64,000 nucleotides of DNA from Trissonchulus latispiculum (Eukaryota > Nematoda > Enoplea > Enoplida > Ironidae): contig JASAND010028129.1 in the NCBI GenBank assembly GCA_030248195.1, positions 1-64,000 on the forward strand, in the 5' to 3' direction. The notes under the pieces are model-generated. The model ran no database searches. It saw only the letters and a program-made list of their open reading frames with translations, and was not told the DNA's origin. Position 1 is the stretch's first letter. Each line of letters begins with the position of its first letter. Position numbers and translations under genes: made by a program. Of the stretch, positions 1-8,850 are shown piece after piece.

Positions 1-1411
1 CCTAGGCTACGCGATCGAACCCTAGGCTCAAAGGCGGTCTCGGACGTATTTTTAATGGGGAGAGGTGGGAAAATTTCACAAAAGGGACTAGAAAAGGGGT
101 ATTGGCACCCATACATACAGACCACATTTACACTTCGTCATGCCCGTTAGGGCCTACGATACATTCACACACGCATTCACACAGAAAAACAGACATACAA
201 GCCAATACCCGACGGTATGTTTTACCGTAAAAAGGAGGGGAGGAAAAGGGAAAGGGATTCAAAGACAGAAGGGATTCTACATCCGAGACGTAAATTTGCC
301 CCTCTGCGCAAATTGACCTACTTCGCGACAGTCAGGGGAAAAAGACCCTAGCGGCCCTACTTTGTTCGTACTGGGAGAGGAGAACAAAACTGGCAAAATA
401 TATGGACTACCCCACAAAGAATCAAAATAAAGTGGCAAGAAAGGGAGGGTGGGATTTGTGTCAGCATAATCTCTCAAAAAGAGGCGCTTTCGATTAAGTG
501 AGATAAAAAGGGAAAAGGATGGGGAAAAGGAACTTGGTTGAGCTTAAAAAAAAGGTTTTTGGTTTGATTAAAGCACAAAAACAAGAAAAAGAAAAACAAA
601 TACAGAATCACAAAAATACACGTAATGATTTAAGGCAACAAAATATAATACTGAGCAAACGAAATGGCAGTAAATACATACGTAATAAATTTAGGTTAGA
701 AAATATAATGTTTTTAGAAAATTCCAGAAAATAAAATGTTAGTTTAAAAATAGATTCCAGAAGTGTTAGTTTTAAAAGAAATCCAATGAATTTAGAATGT
801 TAAAGGTAAATTCTTTTGGAATGTAAAATGGAAACAATTTTTAGAATATTAAAGCACCGAACAAGACATATTATGCTATACATGACAAGAAAAATAGACT
901 ATGAAGGTATAAAAAGAATATAACAAGTAACAGATTTTTAAACAACAAAGAACAGTTCCAAAAGGCCACCAAACTTGTTCTTCTTAAGGGCTTCAGAGCT
1001 GGAGGGTCGGAGGATCAGGATCAGGAACTACCCATCATAGTTCAGCTGTGGGGCGGGGACCATAACAGTGTCCTAATAGCACTGGCAAAATAGGAATCGG
1101 CGCCGTAAATCCAGTAATAGTATAATAGAAATATAGTGATAAAATCCAGAAAATTGGGGCCAGGATCCAGGGGCGGAAGGACTTCTTAGGGTGCGCCATG
1201 TGGGGACTATAGGGAACAATACCACGTCCATAGGGGAAACTGTCGATGGGCAGGGCCAGGGGAGGGACGGATCATGAATAGCCATAAATGTCCAACGGTG
1301 TTGGTTAAGAATTCGCCAGAATGGAGGATAAAATGTTAGTAAGAGGAATGGGACGAAAGGGCAGGGGGGATGGGAGGGCAGGAGGACGAGGGACGAGGGG
1401 GAGGGATCGGC
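1..1411 (-). other. 3' non-coding tail of the Region 1 Gypsy-type element
   Basis: This is the downstream (minus-strand 3') part of the large element whose ORFs lie at 1412-14006. I see no convincing gene. The short open frames here (for example 519-734 plus, 277-477 minus and 1073-1285 minus) are low-complexity or G-rich shadows. The expected 3' LTR was not found: nothing here matches the LTR-like block at 16421-17953, so the element probably continues past position 1. Confidence 0.4.
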
Positions 1412-1963
1412 CTACCAGCCGCGGAGGACCGGGGAGCGAGGATCGATCGGGAGGGGTTCGTTCGCCAATTGGGGGAAGGCAGGATTGTAGTGGGTTATAC
1501 CTGCCGCCGGGCAGTATACATCCTTGGATCTGGGGTTTGGATGGGTACCCGCCATGAAGACACTATGGCGGTTAATATCCATGACGAGGGGAGCCGCACG
1601 GAGACTGGCCGGAGGGTTACGATCGTCGAAAAAGGGTGGATGGGATTGGCCACGGCGGCGGCGCTCCGCCATGGCTCGGATTCGCTGACGGAGGATGTCC
1701 TGGAAGGCGGAGAATTGGGCTTGGGTCAGGGGTTCACGGGTCTTGGGGTCTAGGAAGAAATCGTCTAGACCACCTTGGAGAAACCACAGGAGGACTTCCA
1801 GCCAGATCCGTCCGGCTACGTTAAGACCGGTCCACGCGGCAGGGTTGTAGAGGTCCGGGTAGACGTCCGGGTCCATTTCTCCGATGGACGCGGCGGGTTG
1901 GCCGTTGATGAGGGGGGGCCAGGACTCCAGTACCCCAGAGAGGGTCATCCGAGGACTCAGCAA
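1412..1963 (-). CDS. Accessory ORF segment, 183 aa, of the Region 1 Gypsy element
   Basis: This open frame lies downstream of pol. The protein is compositionally normal, unlike a shadow frame: it has a hydrophobic, Trp-rich stretch near residues 45-75, an acidic/aromatic segment (DDFFLDP), and a basic helix ending in RRRR around residues 100-110. I do not recognise the family. The minus strand just upstream (about 1970-2150) also reads as plausible protein in a third frame with no stop. This segment is therefore probably the C-terminal part of one longer accessory protein broken by frameshifts. Its position corresponds to env in retroviruses, but I see no signal peptide, furin site or clear transmembrane anchor. 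The first codon given may not be the true start. Confidence 0.4.
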   Translation of the reverse strand: MLSPRMTLSGVLESWPPLINGQPAASIGEMDPDVYPDLYNPAAWTGLNVAGRIWLEVLLWFLQGGLDDFFLDPKTREPLTQAQFSAFQDILRQRIRAMAERRRRGQSHPPFFDDRNPPASLRAAPLVMDINRHSVFMAGTHPNPRSKDVYCPAAGITHYNPAFPQLANEPLPIDPRSPVLRGW

Positions 1964-2154
1964 AGAGGTGGGTGGGGTAGGTGACGAGATGGATTCTCGT
2001 ACAGGAGTTGGAAGGCTATGCGGACCATAGCCCGGGTGTTGAGGCCACCTGCCCAGTTGGCCTTCAGGGACTCTGGGGACGAGTTCAGCATTTGGGACAC
2101 TTGGGTTTTACCGGGTGGTGGACCGGGAACGATGCTCAGTTGGCGCAGGAGGGG

Positions 2155-2427
2155 CTACCCCTCGCTGAGCTGCCGCCAACTGAGCCTCTGGACTAGCGGC
2201 TTGAGTTGGCCGCTGGGCTTCTGCACAATCTCAATGGAAGTGAACGAGGCCGCCGAACGACGTCCTGAGGCGGTCTCGGCTGGCGGGCGGGGACCAGATC
2301 GAACAGACGCTGATCCGGACAGCTGAGGGGGTGGGGACAGCCATTCCCCGCTGGGAGGGATAAGCGGTGTGGGAGCAGGACCACCGCTAACTCCAGGATG
2401 TCTGGAAGTACTGTATCTCTGTGGCAC
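2155..2427 (-). pseudogene. Frame-shifted middle segment of the accessory gene
   Basis: A 90-aa open frame overlaps the end of the 2193-3287 ORF in another frame. Its Ser/Pro-rich sequence looks more protein-like than the C-terminal tail of the larger ORF across the same bases. A one-base indel near 2400-2430 probably moved the frame. It ends in a TAG, after which protein-like sequence continues in a different frame toward 1963. I infer a decayed single gene covering about 3287-1412. The alternative is that these are independent overlapping ORFs. Confidence 0.35.
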
Positions 2428-3287
2428 GACCTAGGGCAAGGTCTGGGTTGGGGCGAAGGCGGGGGAGGGGACGTGCTCGCAGCCTGAGCACGACTGGAAC
2501 CGGAGGCAGCGCTCGCGCCAGATTGGGCACTGCCGGAAGTATCACAGCGCTCCCGGGAGCGTTGTCGGATTCGGACTTGGGCAGGGAGAGGGGGCGGGGT
2601 TTGCTGTCGACGGTGACGGTTGGAGGGGTCCGAGGGGTGAGGCCGGCCGTGGCGCGCAGCCGTCATCCGTCGCCAGTCAGTCTCGGCCCATGGGAGTTGG
2701 GGGTAGTGCCACTGAGACCACTGACAAATAAGCCGGGCAAAGGGAAAGAACATTGCTTCGCGAAGGATATGGGGAGGTTGGGCAGGAGGTGTCAAGGTCC
2801 AAATCAAAGGACCAAGAGGGGACGGGCCAGGGGCCGATCGTTCGACAGGACCGACAAACATGATCTCCTCATAAATGGTGGTTAGCTCCTGACGCTGACG
2901 CCGGGAGGGGCGTGCGTCTAGAGCGGTAAATTCCAGGGCTGGGTAAAGGGGGCCGGCACCCAGACGACGATGCTGGACGACGTCTTGGGTACCTCGGGGG
3001 CCGTAGGATGCCGTGGGAGCCAGTTGGAGGGCCATTTGAAGGTCACAGAAATTGACTTGCCGGGCTGCCCGGTGAGCCAAGGTAGCGTGGGTATAGACAT
3101 CGTGTGCCTCGTACACGATGTCCTGAACGTGGGGGAGCGGATCCATACCCTGGGTGCAACAGGTATGTTCCTTAGGGTTGGGGAAGTGGTACTCCGGCGT
3201 TAGGCGGGACAGATGAGGCGGCGGTCCGCGCAAAAAGCCTACTCGGTCGGTAGCCTGGCTGGGCCAGGTAGGCATTTCGCGGACCAC
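2193..3287 (-). CDS. Accessory ORF, 364 aa, with a histone-fold-like segment
   Basis: This minus-strand ORF lies downstream of pol; the first ATG is at 3275. Residues about 50-95 contain an amphipathic helix followed by an H-x-A-A-R turn and the segment NFCDLQMALQL. This spacing resembles the end of helix 2, loop 2 and helix 3 of histone-fold proteins. The match is by eye and covers less than half a fold. The C-terminal third is rich in Ser, Arg and Pro (nucleic-acid-binding style), and its last ~80 residues probably belong to a wrong frame (see 2155-2427). It has no recognisable enzyme motif. Its role in the element is unknown. Confidence 0.4.
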   Translation of the reverse strand: MVREMPTWPSQATDRVGFLRGPPPHLSRLTPEYHFPNPKEHTCCTQGMDPLPHVQDIVYEAHDVYTHATLAHRAARQVNFCDLQMALQLAPTASYGPRGTQDVVQHRRLGAGPLYPALEFTALDARPSRRQRQELTTIYEEIMFVGPVERSAPGPSPLGPLIWTLTPPAQPPHILREAMFFPFARLICQWSQWHYPQLPWAETDWRRMTAARHGRPHPSDPSNRHRRQQTPPPLPAQVRIRQRSRERCDTSGSAQSGASAASGSSRAQAASTSPPPPSPQPRPCPRSCHRDTVLPDILELAVVLLPHRLSLPAGNGCPHPLSCPDQRLFDLVPARQPRPPQDVVRRPRSLPLRLCRSPAANSSR

Positions 3288-3385
3288 TTAGGGGTTTTGG
3301 GGAGCTGCAACGCGTCTCAAGCGGGCTACCCGCTTGCTACGCTGAAAGGGCTGGGATAGATTGAGCGCCGGGCTACCCAGCAACT

Positions 3386-4255
3386 CTATCTAATTTCTGG
3401 TGTCGGGAACTGGCACACCTGAGGGCGGAGGGGAAATAGGTTGGCTAAGCCGGGGGAGGCAGTCGAGACTGGGGGTGTCTGCACTGCCTGCGCCGCCGCT
3501 GCTGCCAGCACTGGGTAAGCAAACCCGGCGGGACCAGGTTGCTGGGTGGTTTGGGGAGAGGCGTGGTCCTCTTTGTATACCTGGGAATTAGTTGACCGGT
3601 ACGAAATAGTGGAGGCATGACTGTAGGTAGGGGATTGTGCCAATTCTAATGTCGGGAATTGGCACACTTGAGGGCGAAGGGAGAATAAATTACTCAGGCC
3701 GGGAGGGGCAGTCGAGACTGGGGGTGTCTGCACTGCCTGCGCGGCCTGAGTTGCCTGGGCTTGGGATACTGTACCTTGTATCCCATTGTCGGGGTTGGTT
3801 GCGGGGAAAAGGGTGTCAGCCGGCGGAGTACCAGCTGGGCGGGACGGCGGTCTGCCGCCATCCGAAAAAACTGAACCGGGGCTAGGGACTGGGGGGTGGT
3901 CTGTGTACCGTATAATAGGGTTCACAAGTAGAATTTCAGACACGGGGGGTCGGGACGGGGTCTCCGCGGACGGGCCCGCAGGAGACCGCTGGGGACCGGG
4001 TTCAGAAGTGGGCTGGGTATTGGGGAGGGTTTGAGAGCCGGGCTGCCCAGTCTCTCTTATAGGGGAGTTCTGGCTCATCGGTAGCACCGGGTTCCAAAAA
4101 GCTTGGTCAAGCTCGGGAAATTGGACAAAACTGCTGACGTCCAAGGGCTGAGGAGGGTCAGGTCGTCGTATTCGGGGCCAAATAGATCCTTCGCGGAAGC
4201 TAATGGAATTTCTCCGGCTCATATAAAAGCCAGAGAACAGCACCAAATTGAGCAA
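3386..4255 (-). CDS. Proline-rich accessory ORF with an internal duplication
   Basis: This is a 289-aa open frame downstream of pol; the first ATG is at 4222. The protein is rich in Pro, Ser, Thr and Gln. It contains two copies of a ~36-residue block built around AVQTPPVSTA and LRPQVCQFPT, the second at the C-terminus. It has no membrane segment or enzyme motif, and I do not recognise the family. It may be expressed from a spliced RNA, because a strong donor lies at 14010-14005 and the 1.3 kb between pol and this ORF has no coding. The minus-strand sequence around 4287 offers a plausible pyrimidine-rich acceptor, but this is weak. Confidence 0.45.
   Translation of the reverse strand: MLNLVLFSGFYMSRRNSISFREGSIWPRIRRPDPPQPLDVSSFVQFPELDQAFWNPVLPMSQNSPIRETGQPGSQTLPNTQPTSEPGPQRSPAGPSAETPSRPPVSEILLVNPIIRYTDHPPVPSPGSVFSDGGRPPSRPAGTPPADTLFPATNPDNGIQGTVSQAQATQAAQAVQTPPVSTAPPGLSNLFSLRPQVCQFPTLELAQSPTYSHASTISYRSTNSQVYKEDHASPQTTQQPGPAGFAYPVLAAAAAQAVQTPPVSTASPGLANLFPLRPQVCQFPTPEIR
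3401..3747 (-). repeat. Direct repeat of ~97 bp inside the proline-rich ORF
   Basis: Bases 3401-3498 and 3650-3747 are near-copies (both begin TGTCGGGAA and share CAGTCGAGACTGGGGGTGTC), with the copies offset by 249 bp. The offset is a multiple of three, so the duplication keeps the reading frame and gives the two repeated protein blocks. Confidence 0.8.
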
Positions 4256-5571
4256 GAATTAACCTCAGTGTCTACTAAGGCACTGAAGTTGCACGGAAGC
4301 ACCAGCTCTGAAACATACAAAGAGCAGTGCACACACAGACCAAAAAAAATGAAAAATCGCGGGGGGGGGTGTGGGTGTGCTCCCACGGGGGAAAATTGTG
4401 GAATGGGGGGTGTGCTGGAGTGCGGAAAGTACCGGACAAATATTACGACAATAACGATAGTGGAGGGGGGGATGCTGTTGAGGGGTGAACTACAGAAGAG
4501 GTGTAACGAAAAACCCAGGGCAAGGGAAAGGGCAGGACGAAATTTTGGAAAAAGGCAAAAAGGATGAAGTTTGGAATTTCAACCCGAACGCGTTGAAATC
4601 CACCAAACAGGGTATGAGGGTGGGCCGTGCCCCATTCGAGCAGATTGGCCTCATTTCGACCATCGGTCGAAATATCTGAAACAAAAACCATAAAACAGGA
4701 CATGGTATACAGGTACATACGTAGGATCGGCCGGACCTTACGGTACGGTCCTAGGGTACGAGGTACTACTTACCTGCAGTTTTTGCCTGTACGTATGTAG
4801 CATACAAGCAAACCAAACAAACCGGAGGGGGAAATAACCAGAAACTAGGGGGGAAGCATACTATTTGATTATCATACATACCATGCATACGAAACATATA
4901 TACCTAGGAATCAAAAATAAGTACGTATGTAGGACCCTAAAGGGGGGAAATTTTGGATTTTATTAGAATACGTACGTATAACTAATAAAAGATTCGTAAC
5001 GTGAAGGAAAAAGAGAAAAAGACATAAAAACCCCGTTTGAGTTTGAATAGAAATCGTAAAAGAAGAATAACGAAAGTAATATAAATCGTATAAGTATACA
5101 AAAATGTATAAATATACTAAGGAAAAACCCCAATTTAGACAGAAAAGAGAAAAACCCAAAAATTTGAAAAATAATATATATAGAAATAATCGTACGTAGG
5201 GTCCTACAGTTTTTGACCCTAGAAACATTTATACGAAGTTAGGCATACATACGTACATTTATACCACTAACAAGCACATATACGATCATTCAAACAAAAC
5301 ACCCTACTTACGTATTTATTTATTGATGGCCATCATTTTAATTAAAAGCGTGGTGTGGATCCACATTAAAACGTACCAAACGGAAAGGGACAGGGACGGA
5401 GAGATAATGGGGAAGGGGACGGTGAGTATACCATGTCGGGCAAGGTGAAGGGTCCAACACTCTAGACCCTTTTTGAGTTACCCCGAAGCGTAACCCTAAA
5501 TAAAACGCACGTATTGGGGGGTAAGATCCAGGCCAGCTGGACCTTGGAGTTATCCGACATAACTCCGAAAC
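4256..5571. other. AT-rich non-coding spacer between accessory ORFs and pol
   Basis: This spacer is 1.3 kb with no supportable gene. It contains many TACGTA/ACGTACGT palindromes and a cluster of GGTAC/GTACC motifs near 4710-4800. Composition shifts abruptly from the G-rich coding flanks to AT-rich. A minus-strand open frame at 4911-5228 is hydrophobic only because the DNA is AT-rich. Confidence 0.5.
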
Positions 5572-8500
5572 TTACAAGGCGGTGATCTTCACGGGTTTTT
5601 CGTTGAACGGCTTCAGGCGGTTAATATTCACAACGGAGGGCTCACCCGGTCCTTTCACGGGACCGATTCTGTAGTTCGTATCGGAGAGTTTGGCGATGAT
5701 CCGGTAGGGGCCATCATATTTGGGGCGGAGCTTTTTACACTGACCGGGAGGGACATTCTTATTTTGGATGTTGAGCATGACCAGAGTGCCAGGGGTATAT
5801 TCAAGGGGGGTGGCTCTCCGGTCATACCGTTCTTTATTGGTTTGGGAGGCTTCTTCGACGGCTTGACGGGCCAGGTCCCAGGCTCTACCTAGGCCTGTTT
5901 GGAGGAGGGTTTTATAGCCGTCGTAGGTGGTGGGGTTACCTCCTTCCTGGGGCTGGAAGAGGTTATCGGAGGGGAAGCGATAGTCCCTACCGGTCATCAA
6001 ATAAAAGGGGGTTTCACGGGTGGAGCTGTGGACAGACGCCCTATAGATGCAGAGGGCCCAGGGGAGGTATTCGTCCCAGTTGGACTGATTATTGTCAACG
6101 TACTTGACAATAAGGGAACGGAGGGTACGGTTAAGGCGTTCCACAACTCCATTGGTTTGGGGGTGGTACGCAGCAGTACGTAGGCGGTTCGAACCGCTGC
6201 GTTCCACTAGGGTCTGCATAAAGGTGGACATAAAATTGGGGCCCTGGTCTGTGAGTAGGGAGCGGGGCGTGCCCCAGCGACTCACAAAACCAGTCAGGTA
6301 CCAGTAGGCGGTGGTTTCGGCTCGCTCGTTGGGCATTGCAAAGGCTTCCGCATAACGGGTTAGATAATCGACAATAACTAGGACGCATGTATTTCCATTC
6401 CTGGTTTCCCGGGAACCGAAATGCATGACGTCCATAGCCACGATATCTAAGGGGGCATGGGCAAGGAGGGGTTTTTGGAGCAGAGCCTGATGATTCCGGG
6501 GGCCATGGTTAAACCGCGCACACGGTTTACATTGGGTGATATAGTCGGTGAGGTCTTGGGACATAGTTGGCCACCAGTAGCGGGCTGCTAGGGAGGCATG
6601 GGCGCTTTTATGACAGCGATGGCCGCCTGTCATAAAATGGGAATGGGCTTCGGCCAACAAGTCCTCACGCCGACCTTTGGGGACAACAACGGCTTTGAAG
6701 GACTCGTCACGGCGACGAGCCCTTTCGTCGACATTCCACCAGTACAGGACGCCCCCCTGTAGGTGGAAATAGGGACGCAGCTTGCGAAGGGTTGCCGCCA
6801 AGTCGGGGTCAGGGGGGAATTTCTTGTGCTCGATCATATCAAGCACAGCGGCAAACTCCGGTTCTTCCCGGAGTTCGCGCTTCCAGGTGGTAAGGTCAGA
6901 GGGGGCAGGGGTAATCAGGGTTATGGCACAAACGGTAGGGGGATAAAGGACGTCGGTGAGGTGCTGTTCCTCATCCTCAGGGGGGTTATGGGAATCCAGC
7001 CGGGAAAGACCGTCCGGCACTACATTGATTTTTCCGGGGCGGTATTCGACTTCGTAGTCGAATTCCATAAGGCCGAGGGCGTACTTGGCGACATCCCCTT
7101 GGCCTTGCTGCTTATAATTATTCAGGATGTACTGGACGGCCTGGTTATCCGTACGTATAAGGAACTTTTGGATGGTGAGGTAATGCCGGAATTTGCGACA
7201 GGCCCACAAGGCACCTGTCCCTTCCAGCTTATTGATATCATAATTCTTTTCGGCGGGGGAGAGGGCGCGGCTAGCATAAGCCACGGGGCGTTCCTTTAAC
7301 GTACGGGGGCCGTTGGGATTTTTGGCGGACCGGGGGACGGAGACTCGTTGTTCTAGTACAGCGCCTAGCCCACTGTAACTAGCGTCAACGGACACGATAA
7401 ACTGCCTTTCAAAATCAGGGAACGCCAGGACGGGGGCTTGGGTGAGTTGGGTCTTAAGGGTCTCGAAGGCTTCCTGACACTCTTCAGACCACACGAAGGG
7501 GGCGTTTTTCTTGAGGAGGTCGGTGAGGGGCTTGGCAATGCGGGCAAAATTCAAAACAAACCGGCGATAGTAGCCGCACATGCCAAGAAAGGACTTCACT
7601 CCTGTGACGTCCTTGGGGGGTTGGAGTTTGGTGACGGCGGACACCTTGTCGGGATCGACGCTAACGCCGTTGCGTCCGACATAGTGTCCAAGGAAGGGGA
7701 CGGAATGGCGGGCAAAACAGCACTTTTTCAGTTTAATACGTAGGCCGTTTTCCCGGAGTTTCTGGAATGTGGTCTGAAGGGTGTGGATATGGGACATGGG
7801 GTCAGTGGAGGGGATGAGAACGTCGTCAATATAGACGGGGAGGTCGGTGAGGACTTTCTCCATAATCCTCTGGAAGGTAGCCGGGGCGTTACATAATCCG
7901 AAGGGCATAACATTCATATGGAACAGGCCCATATGAGAAACAAAGGCGGTTTTTTCGCGGTGTTCGGGGTAGACCTCCACCTGCCAGTAACCGGCGGCTA
8001 GGTCAATGGTGGAGAAGATGTTCGCACCCTGCAATTGGTCGAGAATTTCGTCGATTTTGGGGAGGGGGTAATTATCTTTCTTCGTGATTTTGTTTAGGCG
8101 GCGGTAATCGATGACAAGACGGGTAGACCCGTCCTTTTTCCCGACCAAAATGCAGGGTGAGGACCAGGGGGAAGTGGAGGGGGAGCACACGCCCTCGTCG
8201 AGCATGGCTTTGATATGTTTCTCAATCTCGGCCTTGTCCTTCGGATTATTTCGGTACGCCCGGCTTTTGATGGGGCCCTCCTTGCCGGTATCTATGATGT
8301 GCTGGTCCACTTTCGTCCGCCCGGGGTTTCCGGGGCGGGCAATAACATCAAAATACTCGACAAGGAGGCGTTTAAGGCCGTTTTTGAAGTGTTCATCGAG
8401 GTCCATAGCGGCGAAATCCACATTTTCCTCGATGAACTTGACGCGTTCTTCCATGGAGGGGAGGGGTTGGGGAAGCATGGTGTCTGCCGAGTAATGCAGG

Positions 8501-8850
8501 TCATTAAACCCGCGCAGACCCTGCTCTGAGGGGAGAGGGGCTGGATCCAATTGTTCAGAGGTACTGGGTTGGGGTGGGTTTGCCTCCAACTGTTCCTGGG
8601 AAGGGGCATCCGGCAGGAAAAATTCGTCTGCCGGGGGTTCCGAGGCATCCGCAAAGAGGACCTCGGCTTCCGTCATCTCCTCGAGGTGACAAGTCACGGG
8701 GTCAGTATCCAGGGAAGGGGTAGTGGGGACAACTTCGGCTTCCGAAGTTGTCTGGGGAAGTTGGAGGCAATAGATAGTGGGGTCAACCCACTTTACCGGG
8801 GAATGATCGGGTTCCATCATATCCGTGGGGTCCGGTGTACCTCCGGGCAA
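5572..8850 (-). CDS. pol: Gypsy-type pol: reverse transcriptase, RNase H, integrase
   Basis: The frame encodes the replication and integration enzymes of the Region 1 element. Residue numbers count from 8850. The RT has LVIDYRRLN, FSTIDLAAGYWQ and the catalytic YIDD at about 340-343. RNase H follows with its first Asp near 489 and TDNQ near 567-570. The integrase has an HHCC zinc-binding segment, then the triad D807, D868, E904 (60 and 35 residues between), so D,D(35)E is intact. A GPY/F module (YDGPYRI...NRLKPF) lies near the C-terminus. All catalytic residues are present and no stop breaks the frame. The first ATG is at 8820 and overlaps the stop of the upstream protease ORF as ATGA, so translation probably starts there by reinitiation. 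The RT-RH-IN order and GPY/F domain place it in Ty3/Gypsy. Confidence 0.95.
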   Translation of the reverse strand: MPGGTPDPTDMMEPDHSPVKWVDPTIYCLQLPQTTSEAEVVPTTPSLDTDPVTCHLEEMTEAEVLFADASEPPADEFFLPDAPSQEQLEANPPQPSTSEQLDPAPLPSEQGLRGFNDLHYSADTMLPQPLPSMEERVKFIEENVDFAAMDLDEHFKNGLKRLLVEYFDVIARPGNPGRTKVDQHIIDTGKEGPIKSRAYRNNPKDKAEIEKHIKAMLDEGVCSPSTSPWSSPCILVGKKDGSTRLVIDYRRLNKITKKDNYPLPKIDEILDQLQGANIFSTIDLAAGYWQVEVYPEHREKTAFVSHMGLFHMNVMPFGLCNAPATFQRIMEKVLTDLPVYIDDVLIPSTDPMSHIHTLQTTFQKLRENGLRIKLKKCCFARHSVPFLGHYVGRNGVSVDPDKVSAVTKLQPPKDVTGVKSFLGMCGYYRRFVLNFARIAKPLTDLLKKNAPFVWSEECQEAFETLKTQLTQAPVLAFPDFERQFIVSVDASYSGLGAVLEQRVSVPRSAKNPNGPRTLKERPVAYASRALSPAEKNYDINKLEGTGALWACRKFRHYLTIQKFLIRTDNQAVQYILNNYKQQGQGDVAKYALGLMEFDYEVEYRPGKINVVPDGLSRLDSHNPPEDEEQHLTDVLYPPTVCAITLITPAPSDLTTWKRELREEPEFAAVLDMIEHKKFPPDPDLAATLRKLRPYFHLQGGVLYWWNVDERARRRDESFKAVVVPKGRREDLLAEAHSHFMTGGHRCHKSAHASLAARYWWPTMSQDLTDYITQCKPCARFNHGPRNHQALLQKPLLAHAPLDIVAMDVMHFGSRETRNGNTCVLVIVDYLTRYAEAFAMPNERAETTAYWYLTGFVSRWGTPRSLLTDQGPNFMSTFMQTLVERSGSNRLRTAAYHPQTNGVVERLNRTLRSLIVKYVDNNQSNWDEYLPWALCIYRASVHSSTRETPFYLMTGRDYRFPSDNLFQPQEGGNPTTYDGYKTLLQTGLGRAWDLARQAVEEASQTNKERYDRRATPLEYTPGTLVMLNIQNKNVPPGQCKKLRPKYDGPYRIIAKLSDTNYRIGPVKGPGEPSVVNINRLKPFNEKPVKITAL

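Noticed and set aside
519..734. Lys/Asn-rich 71-aa plus-strand ORF
   Set aside because: A-rich low-complexity frame with no homologue or promoter context.
4911..5228. Hydrophobic 105-aa minus-strand ORF, possible membrane protein
   Set aside because: Hydrophobicity follows from AT-rich DNA; no start context, homologue or codon pattern supports it.
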